DNA of 64,000 bases from JACDCA01 sp963810305 (GCA_963810305.1 CAWEMY010000002.1:1-64000), one strand, 5' to 3'; positions 16,627 to 25,919 are shown, counted from the first letter of the stretch. Notes: generated by a model not told the origin, from the letters alone. Translations and numbers: made by a program.

Positions 16627-16870
16627 GCCTTCGCTCGCCTGAGATGTGCGCGAGCTTCGGCTTGGCAAGCCAGGCGTCGCTCGCCTGAGTTGTGCGCGAG
16701 CTTCGGCTTGGCAAGCCAGACGTTGCTCGCCTGAGATGTGCGCGAGCTACGGCTAGGCAGGCTGAGCCGCTCTCGATCGCAGGCGGAGGTTGCCCCGCCG
16801 TAGCCTTCGGCGAAGGCGGGCCGTATCTATCACTCCCGCGAGCTACGGTTGGCAAGCCAGCCTTCACGAA
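16627..16870. repeat. 46-bp direct repeat x3 plus palindromic CCGCCGTAGC element
   Basis: Three direct copies begin at 16631, 16677 and 16723 (period 46); the third is diverged. Each contains GCTCGCCTGAG, TGTGCGCGAGCT and CGGCTTGGCAAGCC. They are followed at 16794-16820 by an inverted repeat, CCCGCCGTAGCC plus GGCGAAGGCGGG, and at 16840-16860 by a partial copy. The CCCGCCGTAGC core is shared with the in-frame insertions in purC and rpsP-khpA. With the sequence up to 16941 it fills the gap after the tRNA; no gene is seen there. Confidence 0.85.
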
Positions 16871-16941
16871 CACTTCCTGAAAACCGCTTCGGCGTGTCCG
16901 CGAATGCACGCTGGCAGCGCGTCGTGAAACGCACCATCGGC

Positions 16942-17475
16942 CTAGGGCCTCTGCAAAATCAACCGGATACCGAAAGGGTTCCCAGTAGTAGCGGATAGGC
17001 CGCAGATTCCCGTAAATCCGGCACTTGACCAGTTCAAAGCCGCATTCGACGCCGTTCCTGAGAAAACGGCTCGGCAGTCTGCGTCGTGGTTCCCATAGTA
17101 GCTAATGCTGCCGACGAAGTTTCCCCTGTCCACGCTGCCGCTGATGGTTCCCCCTTGCCCCTGCCCCGCGCCTGGAAACGCCCACGTTCCCGTTATAGAC
17201 ATAGACGCATCAGTCTGAACCAAGTTGAGTTCAATTGATCTGGTGGCGTAGTTGCTGCTCTCGAACGCGCCCACCCAATTTCCCGCGAGTGGGCCGGACA
17301 CAGGCGGGCCGGGGGCCGGCGGTGGTACCGGATTGGCTGCTGCTGGGGGCGGCGGCGGCGCAGTAGGCGACGTCATTTCGGAACATGAGGCAGAGACGAC
17401 CAGGACTGCCAGAAGCCATGGATTACCGATCAGCGCAAAAACGGCAGAAGTCTTCAGCGTTTGTTTTCGCAGCAT
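16942..17475 (-). CDS. predicted lipoprotein with proline-rich linker
   Basis: 177 residues from ATG 17475. The signal peptide (LLAVLVVSASC) ends in a lipobox Cys, followed by a Pro/Ala linker (PPPPPAAANPVPPPAPGPP) and a beta-rich C-terminal domain with GNWVGAFESS, SITGTWAF, GTISGSV and GSISYYG repeats, the look of a small extracellular beta-barrel or lipocalin-like fold. Two cysteines (Cys in DADCRAVF and GICGL) could form a disulfide. No function recognised. Monocistronic. Confidence 0.7.
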   Translation of the reverse strand: MLRKQTLKTSAVFALIGNPWLLAVLVVSASCSEMTSPTAPPPPPAAANPVPPPAPGPPVSGPLAGNWVGAFESSNYATRSIELNLVQTDASMSITGTWAFPGAGQGQGGTISGSVDRGNFVGSISYYGNHDADCRAVFSGTASNAALNWSSAGFTGICGLSATTGNPFGIRLILQRP

Positions 17476-17779
17476 GTTGCACCCTGCGGCTTTGCTGAGG
17501 ATTACCGAGCGCAGCAAGGCTCAGGAAAGCTGACCGGATCATACGTCCTGTTTCAAAGTCGGTATACCTACGTGAATGCGTAGGATGGGCTCCTGGTCGC
17601 TGACAGGAACGCCGTCGCGTCTCCCTGAGAGTCGTAACCCCGCGACTCGAACTGCGATAGGAGCCGACCAGGAAGTCCGCAATTTTCGGCTCGCTGTTTC
17701 CCAGCTTGCCTCTCCAACGGCCATAACCCAATCGCGCGACTTTCAGCACACTGGCCGCCCGGCGCTTCGACCAGGCTGC
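17476..17779. other. intergenic stretch, no gene seen
   Basis: About 300 bases upstream of the lipoprotein gene. Open frames here on either strand have no start signals or protein-like composition. I see no confident promoter, repeat or RNA fold. Confidence 0.5.
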
Positions 17780-17977
17780 TTATGGCCGATGCGTATTACG
17801 AACGCAATCACCGAAACAATCGCTGCCGGTCCACTGCGACACAAGATGATCGTATCGCTTCGACTCACCCGCCCTGATCGCGGCCGTGATCGCACCGTCG
17901 TCGAGCCTCTGCGCCCACGCGTGGAGGGGAAGAATCAACGCCGATGCGATACTCGACGCCACCAGGATTCGCCGCAT
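17780..17977 (-). pseudogene. short secreted protein, probably truncated
   Basis: 65 codons. A clean signal peptide (MRRILVASSIASALILPLHAWA, cleavage after AWA) is followed by a charged helix (DDGAITAAIRAGESKRYDHL) and then an unrelated Cys-containing tail to the stop. From memory, acidobacteria carry longer exported proteins that begin in this way, so this looks like a remnant cut after about 40 mature residues. That comparison could not be checked. Confidence 0.4.
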
Positions 17978-18149
17978 GAGGACTCCTTGAACGAGATAAG
18001 CGGTCCGATCACGCACTATACAGAACTGTCGGCGAGCGGGCGTAATCGATACAGCGAGCGTCGTTACGAGAGTGTAACTGCCGGCCGAATCCTCAACGAA
18101 CAGCACAGCCCTGACGGGCTGGGTCTACGAATCGGACCTCCGGCACCGC

Positions 18150-18509
18150 ATGGGTACGGTTCTGGCTACTCCGCGGGCCATGCAGGCACTCAGGGTCGAC
18201 CGCGGAGTCCCGCCACGCGATGGCCGCGTGGTACTGCGGGAAGCACTCCGTAAACAGATCCAGCGCACCGTGATCTCGGTCGATGGCGTTCCGCATCGGC
18301 TCCGAATCGTCGACATGCACCGCGGCACCGACCCAAGTCGTCAGACCGTCGTGATCACCATCACGACCGACAACAGCAAGGCCTGCGCACACGTCCACAT
18401 CTCGCGGGATCGCCTCGAATACCCCGAGTTCGTGATCTCTCTTCTCGCCTACGCCATGCGCGCCCTGATCAAGGGGGAGCTCGCCGCCGACGGCGTCGAA
18501 GCGCTGTAG
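18150..18509 (+). CDS. hypothetical protein
   Basis: 119 residues, no recognised domain. The middle is beta-rich (TVISVDGVPHRLRIVDMH, TVVITITTDN) and the C-terminus helical (FVISLLAYAMRALIKGEL). The composition is more protein-like than the opposing frame at 18093-18398. No clear ribosome-binding site; GTG 18198 is an alternative start. Stands alone. Confidence 0.45.
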   Translation: MGTVLATPRAMQALRVDRGVPPRDGRVVLREALRKQIQRTVISVDGVPHRLRIVDMHRGTDPSRQTVVITITTDNSKACAHVHISRDRLEYPEFVISLLAYAMRALIKGELAADGVEAL

Positions 18510-18548
18510 TAAGGCCGGGGCTCCCTGTTGCTCGCTGCGGCGTCCACG

Positions 18549-18797
18549 TCAGGCCGACGCGCCGGCGGAGCGCCGTGCCTGCATTGCGTTGACCAGCCCG
18601 CGCAGCGCCGCCGATGCAACCGCGTGGGCCGCGGTAAGACGCGCGAGATCGTCGAGTAGGCCAGCGTCGATCTCGTCGATCTCCACATGGTCATCGAGGC
18701 CGTCGACGCGCTGCTGTATCTCCGCCAGCCGGCTGCCGGTGTCGAGCGCGCCGCGCAGCGAAGCCTTCAGCGCTCTCATTTCGTTCACGTCGGTCAT
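18549..18797 (-). CDS. small helical protein of unknown function
   Basis: 82 residues, nearly all predicted helix, with heptad-like leucines (MRALKASLRGALDT, LAEIQQRVDGLDD, LLDDLARLTAAHAVA), suggesting a coiled-coil or dimeric helical bundle. Acidic centre. No motif recognised; weak ribosome-binding site (AGAAAG). The 180 bases upstream contain no other gene. Confidence 0.5.
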   Translation of the reverse strand: MTDVNEMRALKASLRGALDTGSRLAEIQQRVDGLDDHVEIDEIDAGLLDDLARLTAAHAVASAALRGLVNAMQARRSAGASA

Positions 18798-18980
18798 GCT
18801 TTCTGAAATCTATCTCAATTGCAGGATCGCCAGAACCGTTACATTCCCGTAATCATTTTTCACTGCGAGCGCACTGATTCAGAGGATATCCGATGAATTC
18901 GGCCTGATTCTCTTCCGGGGACGTTGCGCTTTTGATAGTCGATCTGGAGCTTCCGTTGCATCCAGGTCTCTCCCGTGCCC

Positions 18981-20915
18981 ATGTCCGCACCCGTGGAATC
19001 ACGCCGCTCGTCCATCTCGACCACTGGCTATCTCGATGGTCTCGGACGTCGCAGCATCCGGTTCGATCGCGAACTCGGGGCGACGCTCGAGTGCCTTCAC
19101 GTCAGACCGGAGCTCCGCGCCTACGAGGACGCGCTGCTTTCGCAGGCCTGTGCGATCTCTGAAATCGGTGAAGCACGAGTCGTCCGCATTCGCTCGCTCG
19201 AGCGCGAGCACGGACGCCTCGTAGTCATCTCGGAACTGCCGCAGGGAGACCGTCTATCGGATGTCTTCGATTCGCGGTCCGCCGGAGCGGCGTCGACCGT
19301 CGAGGCGACATTCGGCTTTCTTCTGCAGGTGCTGCCGACGCTGGCGACGTTGCATCGCGCGTCGGTCGTGCACGGCGCGATTGCGCCCGGTCGCGTGATG
19401 GTCGACGGCAACGGCCGGGTCGTCCTCGCCGACCCGATCTTCGGCACTGCCCTGCCGCGCCTGAATCTCTCCAGCCAGCGTCTCTGGCACGAGCTCCACA
19501 TTGCCTTCGCACCGCGGCAAGGACTGCCCAGCCCGGGCGCGGACGTTGCCCAGGCGGCACTGTGCGCGATTGCCGTGGTACTGGGACGCCAGCTCGAAAG
19601 CGACGATCCTCAACAGGCATTGCCGGCAATGATCGAGCACGTGGCGGATCTTGCCCATGCCCGCGGAGGGGACCGGCTGTCGAAGGATGTGCGGATGCTA
19701 TTCCGGTCGCTGCTCCCCGTCCATGGGAACGGGTCCAGCGCGACGGCATCCGAGGCGCTGGACCGAGTAAGAGAGATCGCCAAACGCGACCTGAATGAGG
19801 ACGCCTGCGCCGCGGCGTTCATGCAGTTCGTCCGCTGCGAGGCCACGGCGACGGTCATCGCAACCTTCGACGCCGCCAGGACAGAGCTCGAGACCACCGA
19901 GAGCGTTTCGCCGAACGAACACGCCGCCGACCCGATTGCGGCGCCGGTATCGATTCGCCCCATGGTGCCGACTACCGAGCCGGCCACCGAGTACACGCCG
20001 ACCCGATCCATGTTCGGCCTCGGCCCATCTGGCGAGCCGGTGGAGGTCGTCGGCTCCGGTTCAATCCTGGAGCGTGGCCGCGCGCTGATCGAGAGGACGC
20101 CGTTCTCCTGGAAGGTGGCGGCGGCTGCCGCCCTCGTGATCGCCCTGTGCGGTTTCGCCGCGAAGACTTTCATGCAGGGTGACAGCGGAACTGTGAACGC
20201 CTCCGCGTCGCCGGCTTCGGCAGTTGAAGCGCCGGGACCTGCAGCCGTGGACGGCGCGTCGGGGAGCTCGGGGACGGCCACGACTGGAAGCCTGAACGTC
20301 ATCACACAGCCGGCAGGCGCCAGAGTCCTGGTCGACGGCGTCAAGGCCGGACAGACGCCGCTGCGGCTCGATTCTGTTTCGCCGGGTCGACATACCGTCA
20401 CGACGGTTCTCGCGGGCGTGTCCACCAAGCGAACGGTGAAAGTCGAGGCGGGAAAGACCGCGGTCGTAGACATCGCGGGCGAGAGCGCCGAGCGCACTGG
20501 CTGGGTCACGATCAAGTCGCCAGTTCGGCTCGAGGTTACTGAAGCAGGTAGAAAGCTCGGCACCAGCGATGAGCGGCGTATTCAGGTAGCGCCAGGGAGC
20601 CATTCGCTCACGCTCAGCAACCGTACCGTGGCCTACTCGAGCAGCCACACGGTGCAGGTCGCAGCGGGTCAGGAAGCCGTGTTGACCGTTGCTCCTACGG
20701 GACGCGTAAACCTGAACGCACAGCCCTGGGCTGAGGTCTGGATCGATGGCAACCGAGCCGGAGAAACCCCGCTCGCGAATCTCCAGGTACCTCTCGGGTC
20801 TCGAGAGTTTGTCTTCAAGCACCCGCAGCACGGCGAGCGTAAGCTGACCGCTACTGTTTCGACCAACCCCATTGCCCTCACGGTCGACTTCACGAAGTCA
20901 TCGCAGCGGCCGTAG
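18981..20915 (+). CDS. membrane-anchored pseudokinase with PEGA repeats
   Basis: 644 residues. Residues about 20-300 resemble a Ser/Thr kinase fold, but the catalytic loop reads VVHGAIAPGRVM (HRD changed to HGA, no Asp or Asn) and the metal motif DFG reads DPIFG, so it should be inactive. A single membrane helix (about 377-396) separates it from an extracytoplasmic part with two PEGA domains (LNVITQPAGARVLVDG near 437; VNLNAQPWAEVWIDG near 573), modules that often bind surface layers. A sensor or scaffold linking cytoplasm and envelope is plausible. ATG 18981 is preferred to GTG 18975 without strong evidence. Confidence 0.78.
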   Translation: MSAPVESRRSSISTTGYLDGLGRRSIRFDRELGATLECLHVRPELRAYEDALLSQACAISEIGEARVVRIRSLEREHGRLVVISELPQGDRLSDVFDSRSAGAASTVEATFGFLLQVLPTLATLHRASVVHGAIAPGRVMVDGNGRVVLADPIFGTALPRLNLSSQRLWHELHIAFAPRQGLPSPGADVAQAALCAIAVVLGRQLESDDPQQALPAMIEHVADLAHARGGDRLSKDVRMLFRSLLPVHGNGSSATASEALDRVREIAKRDLNEDACAAAFMQFVRCEATATVIATFDAARTELETTESVSPNEHAADPIAAPVSIRPMVPTTEPATEYTPTRSMFGLGPSGEPVEVVGSGSILERGRALIERTPFSWKVAAAAALVIALCGFAAKTFMQGDSGTVNASASPASAVEAPGPAAVDGASGSSGTATTGSLNVITQPAGARVLVDGVKAGQTPLRLDSVSPGRHTVTTVLAGVSTKRTVKVEAGKTAVVDIAGESAERTGWVTIKSPVRLEVTEAGRKLGTSDERRIQVAPGSHSLTLSNRTVAYSSSHTVQVAAGQEAVLTVAPTGRVNLNAQPWAEVWIDGNRAGETPLANLQVPLGSREFVFKHPQHGERKLTATVSTNPIALTVDFTKSSQRP

Positions 20916-21102
20916 CCTCAATTCCGAAACCCTCTTTCAGATCTGTAAGCGCACTTGCAGGTTTGCAGGTTTGTGACGAACGTCCCCATGTTCGCGGCCG
21001 CCGCATCAATTCCAGTTTTCGGCGTATTCGTCACCCTCCACACGGATTTGCGGCCTGGCACCGTGCTTGCCTTGACGCAAATCGTTCCCTGGAAGGTGCC
21101 TT

Positions 21103-21255
21103 ATGTGGAGCTGGATCCTCTGTTACGTCGGCGGCCATGACTACAGCGTCTCGTGCCACTGCGGGGCAATGTTTCTTCGCTGCGTCTCCTGCGGCCGGCG
21201 CTCGCGTGGCTGGATCGTCCGCGACGACGATCAGGCGCACGCGCACGGCAGCTGA
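21103..21255 (+). CDS. small Cys-rich zinc-ribbon-like protein
   Basis: 50 residues. An excellent ribosome-binding site (GGAAGG, 6-base spacer) precedes ATG 21103. The protein starts MWSWILCYVGGHDY and has CHC and CVSCGRR motifs that could bind one metal, then an acidic/His tail. I recall similar 50-residue hypothetical proteins in Vicinamibacteria, but function is unknown. It ends in front of a heptamer array and converges on the BON gene. Confidence 0.6.
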   Translation: MWSWILCYVGGHDYSVSCHCGAMFLRCVSCGRRSRGWIVRDDDQAHAHGS

Positions 21256-21270
21256 CGGGCACTTCGCCCG

Positions 21271-21303
21271 TCAGCCGTCAACTATCAGCTATCAGCTGTC
21301 AGC
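21271..21303. repeat. heptamer array TCAGCTA, 4.7 units
   Basis: Units TCAGCCG, TCAACTA, TCAGCTA, TCAGCTG, TCAGC lie between two convergent genes, preceded by a small hairpin (GACGGGC/GCCCGTC). On the minus strand each unit starts TGA. The same unit family recurs at 55607-55635. Confidence 0.85.
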
Positions 21304-21335
21304 ATCATCGAGGCTCAGAGCCGAAAGCTGAAAGC

Positions 21336-21956
21336 TTATGTTCCGATCGTCAGCTTATCGATCACCTGCTTGACGCCGTCGGTCGATTTCGCCAGAGATA
21401 GCGCCTGCTCGCGCTCCGCGGCGCTCCCGACCTTGCCGGTCAAGGTCACCACGCCACCAGTGGTCGTGACATTTATCTGCAGTCCCTTGACATCGTCATC
21501 CAGGTAATATTTCGACTGCACTTTTGTCGTAATCCAGGCGTCGCTGATCTCCTTTTCGAGACGATCGAGTCGACTCTCGGTCTTGCCGGCGGTTGCCGCC
21601 GACTTCTCCTTCGCCTTCGGCGGTCCTGTCTTCCCCTTTTCCGCCTTCCCAATCGTCAAGCGATCCTCGACTCGCACGACGCCGTCGACTTCCTTCGCCT
21701 TGGCCACAGCGCGCTGACGTTCGGCTGCGCCGGTAACCTCCCCGGTCAAGGTCACAACGCCGCTGCGAGTGTCGACATCGATGTTGCGTCCCTTCACCAG
21801 GTCGTCAACGAAGTACTTGGCCTGCACCTGCGTCGTGATCCAGGCGTCGTTCACCGCCGTCCCCGCCGGGCGATCCTGCGCACCCGCGGGAGCCGCAATA
21901 AGCGCGGCACACGCCAGGATTGCGAAACCGTTGTAGAGCTTTGCGGAAATCATCAT
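21336..21956 (-). CDS. periplasmic protein with two BON domains
   Basis: 206 residues. Signal peptide (FAILACAALIAAPAGA) then two BON domains, each beginning DAWITT-VQ-KY and ending in GVVTLTG and a V--V-D-LTIG strand: about 45-105 and 145-205, joined by a Lys-rich linker. BON proteins (OsmY-like) bind phospholipid membranes and protect the envelope under osmotic stress. ATG 21956 is chosen for AGGAGG 4 bases upstream; ATG 21953 at 7 bases is equally possible. Divergent from lolA. Confidence 0.88.
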   Translation of the reverse strand: MMISAKLYNGFAILACAALIAAPAGAQDRPAGTAVNDAWITTQVQAKYFVDDLVKGRNIDVDTRSGVVTLTGEVTGAAERQRAVAKAKEVDGVVRVEDRLTIGKAEKGKTGPPKAKEKSAATAGKTESRLDRLEKEISDAWITTKVQSKYYLDDDVKGLQINVTTTGGVVTLTGKVGSAAEREQALSLAKSTDGVKQVIDKLTIGT

Positions 21957-22056
21957 TCGACCTCCTGCTTCGCTGTTAGCGGTGCAATATGCACGCCCCG
22001 GGCTCGGCCGAGCCTGCGTGCTAAGATGGCTCCAGCCCTGCCAATTTCGAGGATTC

Positions 22057-22731
22057 ATGCGTCGTTTTGCACCGATTTACGCCGCTTTGATGTTCGTGTC
22101 GGCTGCCTCGGCCGTCACTGCGCGGCCAGCTGTTCAGCGGACTCCGCAGCAGGTCGCTGCAGCGCTGCAGGCGAAATACGACAACGTCCGGGACTTCACG
22201 GCTGACTTTACGCAGCAGTACGAAAGCGGCATCCTCCGGAAGAAATCGACGGAGCGCGGCAAGCTGCAGATCAAGAAGCCCGGCAAGATGCGGTGGGATT
22301 ACACCGCGCCGGACAAGAAGCTGTTCGTCTCGGACGGCAGTCGCATATACCTGTGGGTGCCGGCTGACAATCAAGTAACAGTGAGCGACGTGCCCAGGGA
22401 GGCGGACGCTGCGACCGCCATGCAGTTCCTCACCGGCAGGGGACACCTGGAACGGGACTTCACTGTGTCGTTCACGCAGAATCCGCCGGCGGGCACTTAC
22501 GGCTTGCGGCTGGACCCAAAACGTCAGGAGCGTGATTACGACTGGCTGCAACTCGAAATCGATCAGCAGTCGATGCAGATTCGACGTCTTACGGCGGCCG
22601 ATCGTCAGGGTGGTCAGTCAACGTTCACCTTCACCAATCTCAAGGAGAACGTGGGACTGTCCGATACAACGTTCACCTTCAAGATCCCGCGCGGAGCAGA
22701 TGTCATCAACGCCGGCGCCTCAACACGCTAA
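22057..22731 (+). CDS. lolA: outer-membrane lipoprotein carrier protein LolA
   Basis: Periplasmic chaperone that ferries lipoproteins to the outer membrane. 224 residues: signal peptide (FAPIYAALMFVSAASA), then the LolA half-barrel with FTADFTQQY, GKLQIKKPGKMRWDYTAPDKKLFVSDG and TFTFTNLKENVGLSDTTF. ATG 22057 is chosen because the signal peptide starts there. The next gene, a secretin, probably starts inside its 3' end at 22700. Confidence 0.93.
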   Translation: MRRFAPIYAALMFVSAASAVTARPAVQRTPQQVAAALQAKYDNVRDFTADFTQQYESGILRKKSTERGKLQIKKPGKMRWDYTAPDKKLFVSDGSRIYLWVPADNQVTVSDVPREADAATAMQFLTGRGHLERDFTVSFTQNPPAGTYGLRLDPKRQERDYDWLQLEIDQQSMQIRRLTAADRQGGQSTFTFTNLKENVGLSDTTFTFKIPRGADVINAGASTR

Positions 22732-24626
22732 TCGGGCGTCCCGACGAATCGGGTTCGTCCTGCTTGACCTGTGCCCTGGCCGCCTCGTGCGCGACCAGCA
22801 GCGCCTTCCACGCCGGGGAGCGCGCCGAACGGCTGCAGGACTACGACCTGGCTGTCGTTGAGTACACGAAGGCTGCCCGCGCGAATCCGGACGACGAGAA
22901 TGCACGATCCGCGCTCCAGCGCGCACGCCTGCGCGCCTCGCAGGACCATTTTCAGCGTGGCCGCCGTCTCGCGGGCACGGAACGCCACGAAGAGTCGCTG
23001 GTCGAGTTCCAGCTCGCATCCGAGCTGAATCCCACCGACAGCGCTGTGCAGACCGCGCTCAAGGATACCCGTCAGCGACTGCGGACGAAAATGACGGTCT
23101 CGCGCGGCGGCCGGACGGAACTGCAGGCGCTGATCGACCGGACCCGCGACCTGCCTCCCGCCGGCCAGGAGCTTCCGTCGGGCATCAAGCTCCCGGAGAC
23201 GCTTCGATTCGGCAACGGCGCCAACAGCCGGATGGTGTTTACGACGATCGCGCGCTTTGCGGACCTCAACATCGTTTTCGATCCCGCGTTCCGCGAGACC
23301 CCGATCGCCATCGACCTCCGCAACTCGACGCTGGAAGACGCGCTGACCGCAGTCACCTCGAGCACCCAGACGTTCTACCGGGTGACTGCGCCGCGCACCG
23401 TCACGATCATTCCCGATACGCCCGCAAAGCGGCGTGAGTACGAGGAAGCGATCGTCCGCACTTTCTATCTCAGCAACGCGGACATCAAGGAGGTCACCGA
23501 CCTCCTCCGCATCGTCGTCGATGTCCGATCGATTTCGCCGATCACCGCGAACAACTCGATCTCCCTCAAAGACACGCCCGAGCGCATCGCCGCCGCTGCA
23601 AAACTGATCTCGGCGATCGACAAGGCACGCCCCGAGGTGGTGATCGACGTCGAGCTGCTCGAAGTGGACCGCACCAAGCTTCGCGAGTACGGACTCCAGT
23701 TCGCGTCGGTGACGAGTGAGGGCACCATCGGGATCTCCGGCTCAGCGGATGTGAACCGCCCGGGATTCACGCTCGAGTCACTGCTCAACCTGACCTCGGC
23801 CGACGTCTTCCTGTCGGGCGTTCCCGGGCTCTACTATCGGCTTCTGAAGAACGACATCAACACTCGAACGCTGGCAAATCCGCAGTTGCGCACGTCCGAG
23901 GGACTGCCGGCGCAGGCGCGATTCGGTGAGCGTGTTCCGGTACCTGTTACCACGTTCGCGCCAATTGCCACCGGCGGGATCAACCAGCAGCCGATCACCT
24001 CGTTCGTCTACGAGAACATCGGCGTGAACATCGACATCACACCGCGCACGCACCACGAAGACGAGGTATCGCTCGCACTGAAGCTTTCGCTGAGCAGCAT
24101 CTCTGGCACCGGGTTCGGCGGCCTCCCGACCTTTGGCAACCGCGAGGTCACGACGACGATCCGGCTGCGGGACGGCGAAACGAATATGCTCGCCGGGCTC
24201 ATTCGTGACAATGAACGCACGGTCCTGTCGGGAGTTCCCGGACTGAGCGACATGCCGCTCATCGGCCGCCTGTTCGCACACAATCGCAAGGAGACGCAAC
24301 AGACTGACATCCTGCTCACGCTGACGCCGCACATCGTCCGCGTGCTGGACCTGCAGGAAAGCGATCTGCGGCCGTTCCGTCTCGGACGTGACTCCGGCGG
24401 CTCCGGCGTCGGGCCAGCGGTCGGAGGAGATGCTCCGCAGTTCCCTGCGATCCCGCGAGACCCGCGGGACGAGCCCGCACTGCCGGGCTCGGCGCTACCA
24501 CTTCCGCCCGCCGCGAAGCCTCCGACTCCCCTGTTTCCGCAGCCGCTCCAGGGCACACTCCCCGGCACCGTGATCCCTGTCACTCCGCCCAAGAAACCGG
24601 GCGGCGGCGGCGGCGATTCTAGCTAG
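22700..24626 (+). CDS. GspD/PilQ-like secretin with N-terminal TPR region, frameshift in the signal
   Basis: Outer-membrane secretin. The main frame runs from 22764: a lipobox-like ALAASC, TPR-like helices (about 20-90), an N1 domain (IVFDPAFRETPIAIDLRN ... TVTIIP), then the secretin barrel (VDVELLEVDR, LANPQLRTSEGLPA, VNIDITPR, LSGVPGLSDMPLIGRLF, DILLTLTPHI) and a Pro/Gly-rich tail. The TTG at 22764 gives no usable signal, but ATG 22700 (overlapping lolA) encodes SRRIGFVLL in another frame; removing one base near 22760-22768 joins them into a lipoprotein signal. It is distinct from PilQ at 5624 and may serve type II secretion. Confidence 0.85.
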
Positions 24627-24665
24627 ACCGGGCTCCTGCCCCGGCTCCTCGGCGCGCCGTGCGCG

Positions 24666-25919
24666 CTAGGCTCCTTTCACGACCGCTCCGAGCAACGTCA
24701 ATCGCTCGACCAGTGACGCGTAGCCGCGTTCGACGGTCTCCACTGGCGTCACACGGCTGACGCCTTCCGCGGCCAGAGCGGCGGCGATCAACGCCATCCC
24801 CGATCGAAGGTCACGGCTGTCCAGATGCCGGCCGCGCAGTTTCGTTGGTCCGTTGACGATGATCCGGTGCGGATCGCAGAGAAAGAGGTCCGCGTGCATC
24901 GCACTGAGCTGTTCCAGCGCGAAAAGGCGCAACTCGTAGAGCCAATCGTGAACGAGCGTGCGGCCATCGGCCTGGGTCGCGAGCACGGTGACCAGGCTGA
25001 CCATGTCGCTCGGGAAGCCCGGCCACAAGCCGGTCGTGATGCGGCCGGCGGCCTTGAGCGTCGAGGGTTCCACCTTGAACAGATCGTCCCCGAAGGTACA
25101 GCGGAGGCCCATCTTCAGCAGCGGCGTCGCAATGACTTCGAGGTCCTCGGTCCGGGCGCCGCTGACTTCGATCTCGCCGCCCGTGATCGCCGCGACGACG
25201 CCCCAACTGCCGGCCTCGATGTAGTCGCCGGCAAGCGTGTGCGAGGCCCCACGAAGCTTCTTCGAACCCTCGACCCGAATGGTCGACGTGCCATCCCCTT
25301 CGACATGAACCCCCATCGCACGAAGAAACCGGCACAGCTCGACGACGTGCGGCTCGGTTGCTGCGTGGCGGATCTCAGTGAGCCCGCGGGCGGCCGCCGC
25401 GGCAAGGAGCGCTGTCTCGGTGCCGGTCACGGACGCTTCCTCGAGGTACATGGATGCGCCGCTCAATCCATTTGGCGCGGCGAGCGCGTGGCCGCTGTCG
25501 ACGAGCGCTTCTGCCCCCATGTTGATCAGTGCCTGGACGTGGGTGGTGATCGTCCGCCGTGCCGGGAAGTCCCCTCCCGGACGCGCAAGGCGCGCGGAGC
25601 CGCGACGGGCAAGCAGCGGTCCGAGGAGGAGTACCGAGCCTCGCAGTTTGCCCACCATCTCCGGATCGGGCTGGTCTGAGGTGACCTGCGCGCAGCGGAT
25701 CCGCAGCGTCGACGTTCCGAGACCCTCCACTGTCGCGCCCAGACCCTGGAGCAACGTCGAGAGAACCTGAACATCGCGGATCCGCGGGACGTTGTGGAGA
25801 ACACACTCCTGGTCGGTCAACAGGCAGGCCGCGAGCAATGGCAGCGCTGAATTCTTGTTCCCCTCGACCGACAGCTTCCCCACCAGGCGGCGCCCGCCCT
25901 CGACGATCAAAGCTCCCAC
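24666..25919 (-). CDS. murA: UDP-N-acetylglucosamine 1-carboxyvinyltransferase with Asp in place of the catalytic Cys
   Basis: First committed step of peptidoglycan synthesis: adds enolpyruvate from PEP to UDP-GlcNAc. 417 residues, two inverse alpha/beta domains. Lys22 and Asn23 (GNKNSALPLL) and the later P-DM, ELRL and RDLRSG sites fit MurA. The mobile loop reads RPGGDFPARRT, with Asp117 where E. coli has Cys115; that replacement is known to make the enzyme fosfomycin-insensitive. GTG start at 25919 with GAGG upstream. Last gene of the murein operon. Confidence 0.92.
   Translation of the reverse strand: MGALIVEGGRRLVGKLSVEGNKNSALPLLAACLLTDQECVLHNVPRIRDVQVLSTLLQGLGATVEGLGTSTLRIRCAQVTSDQPDPEMVGKLRGSVLLLGPLLARRGSARLARPGGDFPARRTITTHVQALINMGAEALVDSGHALAAPNGLSGASMYLEEASVTGTETALLAAAAARGLTEIRHAATEPHVVELCRFLRAMGVHVEGDGTSTIRVEGSKKLRGASHTLAGDYIEAGSWGVVAAITGGEIEVSGARTEDLEVIATPLLKMGLRCTFGDDLFKVEPSTLKAAGRITTGLWPGFPSDMVSLVTVLATQADGRTLVHDWLYELRLFALEQLSAMHADLFLCDPHRIIVNGPTKLRGRHLDSRDLRSGMALIAAALAAEGVSRVTPVETVERGYASLVERLTLLGAVVKGA

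Noticed and set aside
16627..16770. 46-bp repeat as a CRISPR array or attachment site
   Set aside because: Copies abut each other with no unique spacers, and no integrase or duplicated tRNA end was seen. The tRNA 3' end is not repeated.
20963..21331. 122-codon plus-strand open frame between the PEGA and BON genes
   Set aside because: It overlaps the better-supported 50-codon gene in another frame, has no ribosome-binding site and reads through the heptamer array.
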